DNA of 64,000 nt from Delphinus delphis (GCF_949987515.2 NC_082688.1:72792731-72856730), one strand, 5' to 3'; counted from the first letter of the stretch, positions 39,031-49,140 are shown. Numbers and translations: made by a program. The notes: generated from the letters alone by a model not told the origin.

Positions 39031-39733
39031 TACATTCAACATATATTTTCTTCATATATGAGGACTGAAAGACACTCTGGATAAGGATGAATTGTATAAA
39101 ATCAGAAATGGTTCAAGATAATGAGTTCAGTTTTAGGCATGCCGAGTTTAAAATTGGTATTTTATGTCTAGATGGATATATCCAGTATGTATTCAGAAAC
39201 AGAGGTGGAGGAATTGGGGTGTGCAAATAAAAGTCTAAGAATTTGGAAATACAATTAATAGGTGATAGTTAAAACCTGCTGAGTGGATGAGATTCCACCA
39301 GCTATGGAGTAGCTAGCAGAAAAAATTTGAAGTCTGTTCTCTGGTGTTCAATTTCTAAGTAAGTAGGCAGAGGAGGAAGAGCCCCCCCAAAAGCAGCTAA
39401 AACATGGTGTAAAAATTCGAACAAAACCTTGAAAATAACAAAACCTGCCAAGTGCAAGAGGGGTACTTTAAGAAGGAAACCATTAGCACTCTGATAAGTC
39501 TTAGAACTGACAAGTAACTTGAGGAATAAAGAGAACCCTTTGAATGTAACAACTAAGAGATCAGTGACAACCTTAGAGCAATTTCCAATTGGTGGTGAGG
39601 AGCAGAATGCAGATTGTGGTGAATTGAGAGGAGAACAGGAATGAAGAAATAGTCATGAGATATAGAGTGCTTTTTAAAGAAGTTTGGCAGGGAGGTCTGG
39701 GGTGGTAGTTCGAAGTGGATAAAGGATGAAGAA

Positions 39734-40020
39734 GGGCTTCCCTGGTGGCACAGTGGTTGAGAATCTGCCTGCCAATGCAGGGGACATGGGTTCGAGCCCT
39801 GGTCTGGGAGGATCCCACATGCCGTGGAGCAACTGGGCCCGTGAGCCACAATCACTGAGCCTGCGCGTCTGGAGCCTGTGCTCCGCAACAAGAGAGGCCG
39901 CGATAGTGAGAGGACCGTGCACCGCGATGAAGAGTGGCCCCTGCTTGCCACAGCTGGAGAAAGCCCTCGCACAGAAATGAAGACCCAACACAGCCATAAA
40001 TAAATAAATTAAATAAATTA
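39734..40020 (+). mobile_element. Long CHR-type SINE with 13-bp TSD
   Basis: Head gggcttccctggtggcacag, longer 3' body, A-rich tail with taaa repeats. The target-site duplication aaaggatgaagaa is at 39721-39733 and 40021-40033. Confidence 0.93.
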
Positions 40021-40260
40021 AAAGGATGAAGAAAAGAGGCTTTAACTTATAGTAATGGACACTAAGAGTAAAGACCTAGTATTGAGGAAGAGAAAGGAGA
40101 CAAATGATGGGAGATAAATAATGAAGGAATGTTCTAGAAGAGGCTGGTCAGGAAGTATAAATCATAAAGCATTTGCCTTAGGTGGAAGAAGGTACAACCT
40201 CCTTTTGAGTCAGGATGTAGGGGAATGAAGTTAGAAAGACTATTAATAATTGGAAATTAA

Positions 40261-42180
40261 GAAGCTTCCAGTATTAAACCAGCTGTTGTTTTATCTTGTT
40301 AGTTAGCTTTTATTTTTTATGTTCTAATAATTTATGTTTTGAGCACCTTAATTAGATTGACTAGCACCTTCTAATGTTACCTCTAGATAAAATAAATTAT
40401 TAAATTTTTATTCAGTAAAAGCTAAGTGGAACCTCATCTCTGACCTCTTTTTCCTGAAGAAAAAAAAAAAACCTTAGAAAATACTGATTCTTAATAAAGT
40501 AACCGCAAGAATGATGGGGGGGGGTCAGAAATTGCACCAACTATGCCAGGTTCACAGACTCAGAGAAATATGTTCCCCTAATGATTGATTTGTATATCCT
40601 AGGGAAATGCTAGAAATAAACTCATGCAGGGTTGACATCGGGACATTGGAGTATATGTTAGTTCTTAAAATATAATTGTTCCAGTAATAAAATGATTTGT
40701 ATTGTTTCACTAAGCTATAAATGAGGTTTGGGTTGAGGATTTGCTTGTTGGAAAGGTGTTTTTACATATCTTTTTTTTTTAAATATTAACTGTTAGCTCA
40801 AGCTTAAATTAGGATTGTAAGCAATTAATTTTGTATTTGACATTTGAAAATATAAGTACCACATGACCTTTCCTAGTAGATGAACATATAGTTTAATTAG
40901 GTAATCTTCATGTTACTGTACTGTAAACACATAGAAACACAAAACAACCAGCTCCTCCTCATGTTGGTGATTCTAGAAATGATAACGATCAGACTCTGGA
41001 TTTATATTATAAAGCAATTGCAGTAAATTGTGCAGATGGAAGGGTCACAAATTTGAAACACATAGTCAAAGCTGATGGGAGTTCAGCCCAAAGGCAGCCC
41101 AAAGGCAGCATCTCAAATAAAGGTTTTCCAAGGAGTAAGACTATACAAAACAGGTTGGATTTTTAGGTGTCTTAATATTGTAAGTATCTTAATATTATAG
41201 ATATCTTAATAACATAATATTTCTGGCTGTTCCTCTCTGCCCACTTAGAATTATATTTTAATTTTACTATCATATGGGCATCTTTAGTATCCTATCCTTG
41301 ATCTTCATCACTTCTTCTCTACCTTTTCACCTGGATGATCTTCTTAGTCATATTTTCAGGTTCACTATTCTGTTCAAGTGGTGTTTTGAAATAGGTTTCA
41401 TTAGCTTTGATCTTCTTGCTATATATTCATATATGTAAATTCAAACACTGAATGGATGTCTGTTTTTGAAACCCAAAAAAATTGATACTTAGTATTTTCA
41501 AAACTGAAATTGGGCTCTTTCCATCAAAACCACCTGTTCTCCTGTATTCCTTGCTTTAGTGAAGGAAACAAGCAAGCACCATGTGCTTAAGGTGGGAAGA
41601 AATCATAGTTTCACCATTCAGGTAAAAATCAAAGTCAGCATGTTGTGTCTCATTTCAGATTTTTCCTTAAGCATGGCATTTGTTCTCAGTAGTGCTCATA
41701 CCATTTTTAAATTTCTTTAAAGAACATTGGCAACGTGGGTTATTTTTTCTTCCTACGTCAGTATTGGTAATTTGTACTTTTAATAAAAATATCCTTTCAT
41801 CCAAGTTTTAAATGTTATAGTTGTTTAAAAGAGTCTCTTAAGATAAAAATAAATTCTGTCTATAGTTTTGATCCTTTTATTTCTACCTTTTTAATGTATC
41901 TTTAAAATTTTTTGTTCTGTGTGGATGAAGACTTTTATTAGCATCTGGTGTTATCTCTTTATTTTCTGCTTTGCATTTCATTAAGATACAATCTAATTTT
42001 CCCTCTTTGTACATGTTTTGAGTTTACTTTGTTCTTTTCCTAGCTACTTAAAATGTCCTATTCAATATTATTTTACTTTTTAATCTTTATGATATATGAT
42101 GAATAGAAGGTTATAGTCTCAAATGCGTATAATTAGCTACTCTTCACAACACTTGATAGGTAATGTTTTGTGATTGTTAT
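40261..42180. other. Intergenic, no gene seen
   Basis: AT-rich; an 11-bp tandem repeat at 41084 and an imperfect three-copy tcttaatatt-containing repeat at about 41169-41212. Confidence 0.5.
41084..41105. repeat. 11-bp tandem duplication
   Basis: cagcccaaagg occurs twice in a row (41084-41094 and 41095-41105). Confidence 0.9.
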
Positions 42181-42675
42181 TTTTATGTGTTCAACTTGAC
42201 TGGGCTAAGGGAAGCCCAGAGAGCTGGCAAAATATTGGTTCTGGGTTTGCCTGTAAGGGTAATTTTGGAAGAGATTAACATTTGAATTAGTAGACTGAGT
42301 AAAAAATATCTGCCCTCACCAGTGTGCGTGGGCATCATCCAATCCATTGAGGGCCCCGATAGAACAAAAAGGTGGAGGAAAAGCACATATTCTCTCCCTC
42401 GGTCTTTCTCCTTCTCTCGCCATGGGATCTCCTGGTTCTTGGGCTTTCCGACTCTAGGACTCATACCAGGTAGATCCCCCTGATTCTCAGGCCTTCAGAC
42501 TCTAAGTGAATTATATCACTGGCTTTCCTGGTTCTCCAACTTGCAGGCTGCATATGATGCAATATTTTAGTCTCCATAATGATGTGAGCCAATTCCTGTA
42601 ATAAATCTCCTCTTACATATCTATCTATATCTTATTAGTTCTGTTCCTCTGAGGAACCCAGACTAATACAGATTT
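42181..42675 (+). mobile_element. Ancient LTR-like interspersed repeat
   Basis: Recognised from common mammalian phrases: gttcaacttgactgggc, gagattaacatttgaat, atcatccaatccattgaggg, gagccaattcctgtaataaat, gttcctctgaggaacccaga. The family name is not certain to me. The open frame on the minus strand (42464-42183) is incidental. Confidence 0.6.
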
Positions 42676-43299
42676 TGGAGTTGAGAGTAGTTCTAGAGGA
42701 ATATAATTTTAAGGACGAGTTTTCAGAATTGGTTTTGGGCTTTTTGAATTGGCTCTCTAGTCCTATTACATTTAAAGTTGCTGATGATTTACTGCCAGTA
42801 GTAAAGAGAGCACTGACAGTCCTCAGCATGAACTGTTTATAGAGTTATGTAAAACATCTCCACTGGATACTCCTAATCAACGACTTATAAGAAGCAAGTT
42901 AGGTGATTCTGTATATGATACTTTCCATCATTTTTCGAAAACTAAGTAATGTGATGATGTTGATTGGTTGCTCCTCTTTTTCTGGACAAAATGCTAAAAG
43001 GATGAGCTCCAGGATTCAAATTCTCAGCTCAAACCCCGTATATGTGACCTATGAGCTCCTAGGTGTGCTCTGAGGAAGAGCCTTATCTCCTATAGCTCCT
43101 ATAGTTGAAATTGCTGGAAATAAAACACAGGACTTTATCCTGCTATTGGCTGAATTACAATTCAAGTAGAATCCCAGCCTTGTAAGGTGTCTATTGTTAA
43201 AGTGAGGGCATTGATTAGGAAAGAATGGGATCCTGTAAGTTGGGATGGGGGTATGTGGGCAGACTCTGATGAAGCACATGTAATAATTTTCACTTCAGA

Positions 43300-43760
43300 T
43301 ATTCCAGTTCTGAACACTATCTCTTACACATGGGAGAATCAATAAGTAGATATTTATTGCACAGATGGTTATTGCAGCATTATTTATACTGACTAAAAAA
43401 AGCTAATGAAGAGAATACCCAAAATAGAGGAATGTTAAAATAATTATGGTACGATGCTATTGTGTGCAACTGCCAAAAAGAGTGAATAGATGTTGATACC
43501 AGTTAGCTTAATTTCCACAAAGTATTTAAGTGTGAAATCAACATGCATTAGTGTGCATAATTTTTAATAGCAAAAAAATTACATGTGTAAATGTATTTGT
43601 ATGTATGTATGTGTATCTGTTTACTTATAACCATTTAGGTTTGGATAAAATAATGAAATACATATCCTTGTCAACCTAGGTTTTCTAGAAGAGAGTGATG
43701 AGAATGAAATACAAGAGGAGTGGGGAGGGGACAATAAGCCAATATGACAAGAAATTTAAA
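43300..43760 (+). mobile_element. Old L1M/L1ME 3' end
   Basis: ggttattgcagcattatttat, aataattatggtacgatgcta and a final gatgagaatgaaata-like block match the end of an old L1 in the forward orientation. Confidence 0.65.
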
Positions 43761-44439
43761 AGGCTGCACTAAAGCAAACAAAGAGACACAAAAACACACA
43801 AAATCTAGCAAGTATGTTATCGTATTTGTATAATTATCTATAATGAAAAATAAGTATAAAAACCATAATTTATAAAGACCATGAAAGGAGTTAGTCTCAA
43901 GAATTATTTGGTAAGGTGAGCCTTAAATCGTTGGAAAATGATAGGTGCCAACAACACGATTATTTTTAACATGAAGTTCAAATTTAGCAACTGAGAGATA
44001 TTAACGTTCAGGTCCTCCTCAAGTATATTCTGATTCATTCAATATTTCATTAATATAGCAGCAACAACAAACAAGTACTCAAAGATCTACAGTGGGTGAA
44101 AGATTTGCAAACACTTCTACCCACCACTGAAGCAGGACCTATTCTCCTACTGCTAAACTGTGGTGTTTTTCTTTTGAAATAAGCTTCCAGAATAAAAGGA
44201 CACAAAATAGAGTGGAAAAGTTCATGTATTTTAGGGTTAGCCAGGCCTCAGTTTTATTCCAGGCTTTGCCACCACTGTCTGTAATCAAGTTGATGTTGAC
44301 AATAAACCCACACTTATTATCTTTCCATTAATCTGTCTTTCATAACTGCATGTCTATAGCTGTGAGTTCCAGTCAGATGGTGTGAGTAAGCACAGGTTAG
44401 CCACAAGGGGAGTTTATCATAGCCTAGATTAGTCGCTGT

Positions 44440-44800
44440 GGACCTCGAGTTAGATATTTTCCCGTTTCCTCATCCGTAACGTGGAGGTAAATAACAATAT
44501 TACTCAAAAGATTATTGTAAGGGCTTCCCTGGTGCAGTGGTTGGGAGTCCGCCTGCCGATGCAGGGGACACGGGTTCGTGCCCCGGTCCGGGAGGATCCC
44601 ACATGCCGCGGAGCGGCTGGGCCCGTGACCCATGGCCGCTGAGCCTGTGCTTCGCAACGGGAGAGGCCACAGTGAGAGGCCCGCGTACCACAAAAGAAAG
44701 AAAGAAAGAAAAAAAAGATTATTGCAAGAGTTCAATTAGATAGTAGATGTAAAGCGCTGGTTAGGGTAGTATACACATTAAAAAGTGTTCAATAAGGACA
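44440..44800 (+). mobile_element. MIR split by a CHR SINE
   Basis: ccgtttcctcatccgtaacg with ataacaatattact precede the SINE (44521-44712), and tagatgtaaagcgctggtta with aaaagtgttcaataag follow it, together one forward MIR. Confidence 0.7.
44521..44712 (+). mobile_element. CHR-type SINE with small internal deletions, inside a MIR
   Basis: The body is very GC-rich and otherwise close to the family (ggagcggctgggcccgtga), but it lacks three bases in the head (ctggtgcagtgg) and about 20 bases after the gctgagcctg block. Tail of (aaag)n. TSD aaaagattattgtaa at 44506-44520 against aaaagattattgcaa at 44713-44727. It splits a plus-strand MIR. Confidence 0.92.
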
Positions 44801-45555
44801 ACTAGACTAAGAGTAATATCTAATTCAGTCATAGACCATAGATTTAGGGAAAAATGACTGGGACAAATCTCAACTCAGGACTAATATTTTGGACTTTGTG
44901 TGTGTGCATGTGTGTGTGTATGTGTGTGTCATATCATGATGAAGATTGAGTGTTATGAATTGCCAAGGAATTTTCCACATTGAACCTAATAAATATGGAA
45001 ACGTAGATAAATATAGAAACGTGGAAATAAAAGCAAACTTAGAAATTTAAAAATTTTCCTGATTAAAGACATTAATGAGTTTCCAACCATGAATTCTTTT
45101 TTTTAGGGTGATTACAAGGAACTTTATTCTTATTTATAATAAGTTGAACATTGATTTACATCATAGAAAAAGACAGGTTTAGGAAAAAGATAGTGTTCTG
45201 TTCTGCAAGTATAAATTTTCCATCTATGTCATCATTATCCTAAATGTAGTCTACACTATTAAGAAATTGATTCCACTTCTCTTATTTTGCCTTTTTTTTT
45301 AAACAGAAGAACCAAAACCATACTTTAAAGTTTGTTGGTAATAGTTATACACATTAAGATGTGGAAATATTGTATTTAGTATACACTTCAAAATGCCATT
45401 TTATTGATAACTACTTTTGAAAAAATATGTTTGATTTCTTAATAAGTGGACCAATCAATGGAATGATTTTAGAGTAAACTTCTTGAATAAAAATAAAACT
45501 TTTTTCCAAGCTGATAGGATGCTTAGACTGATAGGATGAGAAAAAAAGCTGAGTC

Positions 45556-45561
45556 TTTATT
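45556..45561 (-). promoter_or_regulatory. Candidate polyadenylation signal for IZUMO3
   Basis: AATAAA on the minus strand about 290 nt past the native stop codon. It is a plausible 3'-end signal for the former transcript, but the hexamer is common in AT-rich DNA and another sits at 45846-45851. Confidence 0.3.
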
Positions 45562-45846
45562 ACGTTTTCCGTAGAATCTTAGACAACCATGCATTCTTTA
45601 CTATCATGCAGCGTATCATCTTTTATGTGCATTGTAGCATACCAGCATTACTTTCTGTACGACTTCCAGTAAATCATTTGCTTCCATTGCTTCAGGTTAT
45701 CAGAAAGGGTCTTTACTAGAGAAACTCTTAAGTTCAGTTTTAGAATACTCTGACTTTATGACTGCAAAAGAGCTTAATTCCCGGTTTTCTACTCTGAGTC
45801 AACACGTAAGAGAATTATGAAAGACCTTCTGGCTGTGTCTCTGTAT

Positions 45847-45978
45847 TTATTTTCTGCCTCCAAAATCTTTCTCCTTCTCATCCATTATCCCTATTCTTCA
45901 AGTTTCTTCTCCAAGTATTTCTTTAATGACCTTCGTATTGCCTTCATTTTCCTCCGATGAGAGATGCAAAAATGGAAT
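45847..45978 (-). pseudogene. IZUMO3: IZUMO3 exon 7, frameshifted terminal exon
   Basis: The acceptor tctag above 45978 is intact. The exon completes the membrane helix (F-H-F-C-I-S-H) and encodes a basic tail (R-R-K-M-K-A-I-R-R). After Glu224 the frame runs into TAG at 45893-45891. Shifting by one base restores G-I-M-D-E-K-E-K-D-F-G-G-R-K and a TAA at 45849-45847, so one base has been lost near 45893. The native stop overlaps an AATAAA (45851-45846); a second AATAAA lies at 45561-45556. Confidence 0.88.
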
Positions 45979-46090
45979 CTAGACTAGAGAAATAAGATAA
46001 TCTCAACTTCAGTACTAGTAGCCCAACTCTTAAAAAAAATTGTAACAATTGTTTTTTCCTCCTTTTTTGAATTCCTCTACAAAAGTTTTT

Positions 46091-46162
46091 CTCATACTTC
46101 ATTGTACCTCCTCCATTTCCTATGTTCTCATACTTCATTGTACCTCCTCCATTTCCTATGTT
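46091..46162. repeat. Perfect 36-bp tandem duplication in IZUMO3 intron 6
   Basis: The 36 bases 46091-46126 (starting ctcatacttcattgtacctc) are repeated without a mismatch at 46127-46162. Lack of divergence implies a young duplication or a variable two-copy minisatellite. Confidence 0.95.
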
Positions 46163-46329
46163 CCAACTTTTATCCCATCAAACTTTATCTCATTCCTGTT
46201 AGTATGAGATCCCAGATTTTGAAATGACTTCTTTCCCATTATTTCCATTGGAAGGAAGGGGAAGATTGGGCAGTCTCTTTGCCAAAGAAATGCTTGATCC
46301 AGTGTTCGTTTGGAGGGAGGAAAACTCAC

Positions 46330-46420
46330 AGTAACAAAGCACCTCCCAATATTACACCTTCTGCTAGTAATATCAGAAATAGTGTGATCTCTTGATTCTC
46401 AGCCTTCTTTGGATCATCTT
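46330..46420 (-). pseudogene. IZUMO3: IZUMO3 exon 6, transmembrane exon
   Basis: A 91-nt exon entering in phase 1 and leaving in phase 2, with acceptor cttctttcag at 46430-46421 and donor GTGAGT at 46329-46324. It encodes an acidic/lysine juxtamembrane stretch (E-D-D-P-K-K) and then most of the single transmembrane helix, rich in Leu, Ile and Gly, as expected for a type I membrane protein. Confidence 0.88.
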
Positions 46421-46844
46421 CTGAAAGAAGAAAGGGCAAAAAAGAAAGTGAATTTTGGAGAAGGAAATTAGTAACTTGAGAACTTTATCCATAAGAAGAC
46501 TCTTTTTAACCTTAAAAATTGCCCTGTTCACCACTTACATCACTGTTCCCTGGTTATTCTGATCTTTATTAATTGCTTAGACTCCTAGGCTCTACAAAAC
46601 TTTTTCTCTTACTGCCCCTAGCCTAATTTCTCCACCTTTAGTACAGCTTTTTCATTTCTAAGCTCTTCAGTTATCCAGTGCCTGGTAATTCATACTGGTA
46701 CAAATTTTGTCCAGCATCTTAGCTCTTATTTGTGGCATTAGCATGACCTACAGAGAAGGTGATCAACAAATATTTGTGGAGTAAATCAATGAAGAACTCC
46801 TTGATCCCTGGCCTTTCAAAATGCCACACTGCAATCTTTGTTAC

Positions 46845-46925
46845 CTGCACAATATTCTCCTTTGAAGCACCAAGTGGTGATGCGAAGACAGGTCCAACAA
46901 TCCAGGATAGGACCTTCAGTCACGA
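46845..46925 (-). pseudogene. IZUMO3: IZUMO3 exon 5, intact, carries C-W-T-C
   Basis: An 81-nt phase-1/phase-1 exon with acceptor ttctctcag at 46934-46926 and donor GTAACA at 46844-46839. It encodes [12 protein letters not shown] and then two further cysteines (158 and 164), the hinge region of the Izumo domain. The open frame is intact; residue 157 is Trp where I recall Arg in human. Confidence 0.9.
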
Positions 46926-47377
46926 CTGAGAGAAGAAAGATAGTTGGAAGGGGGCCATGGCATGGAGTTTCCTTAGCTCAGACACCAAGTATGGATTAGA
47001 TCTCAGGCATTTCCATTGGTTACATTGCTGTGACTTTCTTCTTCCCCTAGCAGTCAATTTTATTGATGGGTCAAAACCCTAAATAATTTAAGTCAGATCT
47101 CTGGGAAGAAGTAGGAAAATGATGGCTCAGCTTATATTGGTGCTTTGGGTTATAAACTCTACTATAGAAGGCCTCTTAGCACCTCTAAAATCTCTGGGGT
47201 GTCTGAGATTTTATAAAATATTTTTTGTTGTCAGAGATCGTTGACATTCCCCCTAGTAGCCAATAGCTCTAGGAATTGCATTCTCAATGTGACAAGTAGA
47301 AGAGATAGGGTCATCTAGAGCACAGGAGATGGGAAAATATGGCTGAAACCTCAAGGCATCACATATACTGTACATAC

Positions 47378-47395
47378 CACAATCTTCAGAACAAG
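47378..47395 (-). pseudogene. IZUMO3: IZUMO3 micro-exon 4 (18 nt) with lost splice acceptor
   Basis: Eighteen bases encode the tail of residue 133 and then C-S-E-D-C (residues 134-138), the second cysteine pair of the Izumo domain. The donor GTATGT at 47377-47372 is good and the upstream tract (tgattctctttta) is pyrimidine-rich, but the two bases before the exon (47397-47396) read AC, not AG. The exon is placed by phase, by its cysteine pair and by the total length. Because it is 18 nt, skipping it would keep frame but remove two structural cysteines. Confidence 0.82.
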
Positions 47396-47611
47396 GTAAA
47401 AGAGAATCAGAAAGATCTAATGAGCTTAGAATCAACTTAGTGTTTGCCATAGTTATCCCCAAGTCATCTTTATTTGGTTACCCATTAAGTTCCAGCCACC
47501 CCTCCACCCATTCTAAATTATTCTAATGTGAAATCACATTCCTACTCTCACCCCTCATTTCCTATTCCTTTCACATAATTTCAGTGTTGTTAGATAGACA
47601 TCTTATATTAC

Positions 47612-47701
47612 CAACTTCAGAGAAGTTCTTTAATAGTTCTTTCAGTTTGGATTCCAGGTTTTGGCGGACATCGAGAAGCTTGACTTGAAGGATAAGGGCA
47701 C
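47612..47701 (-). pseudogene. IZUMO3: IZUMO3 exon 3, intact
   Basis: A 90-nt phase-1/phase-1 exon with acceptor cctttag at 47708-47702 and donor GTAATA at 47611-47606. It encodes residues 103-132, another amphipathic helix of the Izumo domain, with a potential glycosylation sequon N-F-S at residues 128-130. No stop or frameshift. Confidence 0.9.
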
Positions 47702-47849
47702 CTAAAGGGGGGTGGAAGGGACATCAGAAAATAGGGGTGGCCTATCCCTTCATAATTTAATCCTAATTGTTTTGCCTTGTTTTCCCCAGTGAATTTTTCT
47801 CATACTTTCTTGGGCAGTACAGTCTCTTAACACTGAAACAGTACCTCAC

Positions 47850-47924
47850 CTTTCCATGTTTCATTGCTCAGTTTATAAAGTTCATTCTTCAGCCATGTTC
47901 TCAAATTGACATCCTTTTGAACAG
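47850..47924 (-). pseudogene. IZUMO3: IZUMO3 exon 2, intact
   Basis: A 75-nt phase-1/phase-1 exon. The acceptor is a pyrimidine tract ending ctctctag just above 47924, and the donor is GTGAGG at 47849-47844. It encodes residues 78-102 of the helical bundle, including the stretch [18 protein letters not shown], which contains one N-glycosylation sequon (N-E-T at residues 98-100). Confidence 0.9.
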
Positions 47925-48061
47925 CTAGAGAGGAAGGGTGAAGGAACATGTGGAAGAATAATTACATTTATGGAGGAAATTATGTGGGCCCAGGTGCTCT
48001 CTTCCCTACCTCCCTTCTCCCTTTAACCCCCCAAACTCTCAGGGACTCGAGCTTTGCTCAC

Positions 48062-48293
48062 CCAACACCCGAAGCATCTTGTCACTGTGGGAGACCTTGA
48101 AGCTTAAACGGATCATCTTCTTAATCTGCCGTTCAAGCAGATGAGTTCAGCCAGGGACTTCTGAGGGTACCAGCTTTACCAGCAAGGACTTAATATCCTT
48201 GATGAATTTGGGGTCACATTCCAAACAGCCTTTGACCCCGTGGAAGGCTGCCAGGGACAGGGGCAGGAGCAAGAGCAGCCGCAGGTCCCCCAT
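48062..48293 (-). pseudogene. IZUMO3: IZUMO3 exon 1 with premature TGA at codon 49
   Basis: The ATG at 48293-48291 has G at -3 and G at +4, a good Kozak context. It opens a hydrophobic signal peptide ending near residue 22, followed by the first cysteine pair C23-L-E-C26. The frame runs to Gly48, then reads TGA (48149-48147), and then continues as perfectly good Izumo sequence (T-H-L-L-E-R-Q-I-K) to the donor. The intact codon was most likely CGA (Arg), so this is a CpG-type C-to-T change. The donor GTGAGC at 48061-48056 is intact and leaves phase 1. Confidence 0.93.
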
Positions 48294-48971
48294 TTCCTTG
48301 CCCCGACCACCCTTGCCTCAAGATCAGGTTGTCCTGGCAACTAGTTCACCAAGTTCCCTTTCCTTCAAAACTCCAGGAATGAGAGCCTTGTCCTGGATAG
48401 TCTGACTCCACCTTCCCCTCGGTTTCCATCCCACTTCTAGGCAATCTCATTTCTCTAAGGATCTTCAGTTTTCTGACTTATCCTTCATTACAGAGAGAGG
48501 GAACTGCCAGCTGGGGAGCAGATACCTGAGTTCTGAGTGTGGAACACAGAGAGAGAGAGAGAAGTCTTGTGCTCACACAAGCAGAGTTCCGTGCATGGAG
48601 ATATCTCAGAAAAGTCTTTAACTCTGTCTTACTGTGTTCTTAGTAAATTCTCACACTCCTGATCACTGAAGTAGTATCTCAATAGCAGTGGATGTTGGAA
48701 GAGATCTCTTAGGACTTTAGATTGCTTAGCCCAAGCTCTGCTTTTATAGAAGAGGTAAGAAAAACTTGGAATATTGAGCTTCTTGGGGTCCCAGTCCCTG
48801 ATGGTAGCAGTATTGTTGAAAATTAGCAATGGGGGTCTGCATATAATTGATAATCATTGATAATAATGATTTTGATACAATTGATAATTCCTCAGAAATT
48901 TAGGCTACCTTTGTTTGTAGGAATATTTCTCCAGCTATGCTCTGTAACCTTTTTATATATCATTCTTCTTT
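48294..48971. other. 5' flank of IZUMO3, no gene seen
   Basis: This should hold the former promoter and 5' UTR. I see no CpG island and no convincing TATA box. A short GA-repeat lies near 48550-48564. Confidence 0.5.
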
Positions 48972-49140
48972 TAGAGAATCTGGAGCCAGGAGACTAGAAA
49001 CAACAGTTGAGGAATACATAGTGATGAGTGAAACTCCAGTAATGTTCAGGGTTCTTTAACAGGCACCTCTTGAAAGTGCTGATGACACACTTTGTGTAAC
49101 ATATAAGAAAATAACTACAGTTATCATGGGCTGTGTTCTC
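48972..49140 (+). repeat. Copy 1 of a diverged ~165-bp direct repeat upstream of IZUMO3
   Basis: It shares long blocks with 50376-50534: ccaggagactagaaacaa, ccagtaatgttcagg and cataagaaaataac-type segments occur in the same order and orientation. Similarity is roughly three quarters by eye. It is either an ancient local duplication or two copies of an unnamed repeat. Confidence 0.75.

Larger units (their letters stand above)
38130..40260 (-). mobile_element. Long ancient mammalian repeat, interrupted by a MIR and a SINE
   Basis: Phrases of a long, very common mammalian repeat recur in order (aggaaaggctttatgagatga, ggagtggaggagccattgga, gactgatcattctgagtgc, aggccactgcaatcagcc, ttcagttttaggcatgc). 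Its family could not be fixed from memory. MIR-like sequence sits at about 38855-39030 and a CHR SINE at 39734-40020. Strand is a guess. Confidence 0.5.
45847..48293 (-). pseudogene. IZUMO3: IZUMO3 (Izumo sperm-egg fusion family member 3), inactivated copy, 7 exons
   Basis: Spliced together, exons at 48293-48062, 47924-47850, 47701-47612, 47395-47378, 46925-46845, 46420-46330 and 45978-45847 total 719 nt; allowing for one missing base this is 239 codons plus stop, the length I recall for human IZUMO3. The protein would have a signal peptide (residues 1-22), a helical Izumo domain with eight cysteines (23, 26, 134, 138, 148, 151, 158, 164), a transmembrane segment (about 177-200) and a basic cytoplasmic tail. 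The family member is a sperm acrosomal membrane protein; mouse work ties it to acrosome formation. Three lesions are visible: TGA at codon 49 (48149-48147), AC instead of AG before the 18-nt exon 4, and a one-base loss giving TAG at 45893-45891. All other splice sites are GT-AG. The identity is strong; the pseudogene call rests on one haploid sequence and on remembered orthologues. Confidence 0.92.

Noticed and set aside
39734..39810. tRNA-like sequence with box A/B-like motifs
   Set aside because: It is the tRNA-derived head of a CHR SINE, not a tRNA gene.
47253..47462. 69-codon open frame on the minus strand containing P-C-S-E-D-C
   Set aside because: Only the 18 bases 47395-47378 belong to a gene (IZUMO3 exon 4); the rest is intron.
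48074..48116. In-frame ATG codons after the IZUMO3 stop (Met60 and Met73) as restart sites
   Set aside because: A product begun there would lack the signal peptide and the first C-x2-C, and would still meet the exon-4 and exon-7 lesions.
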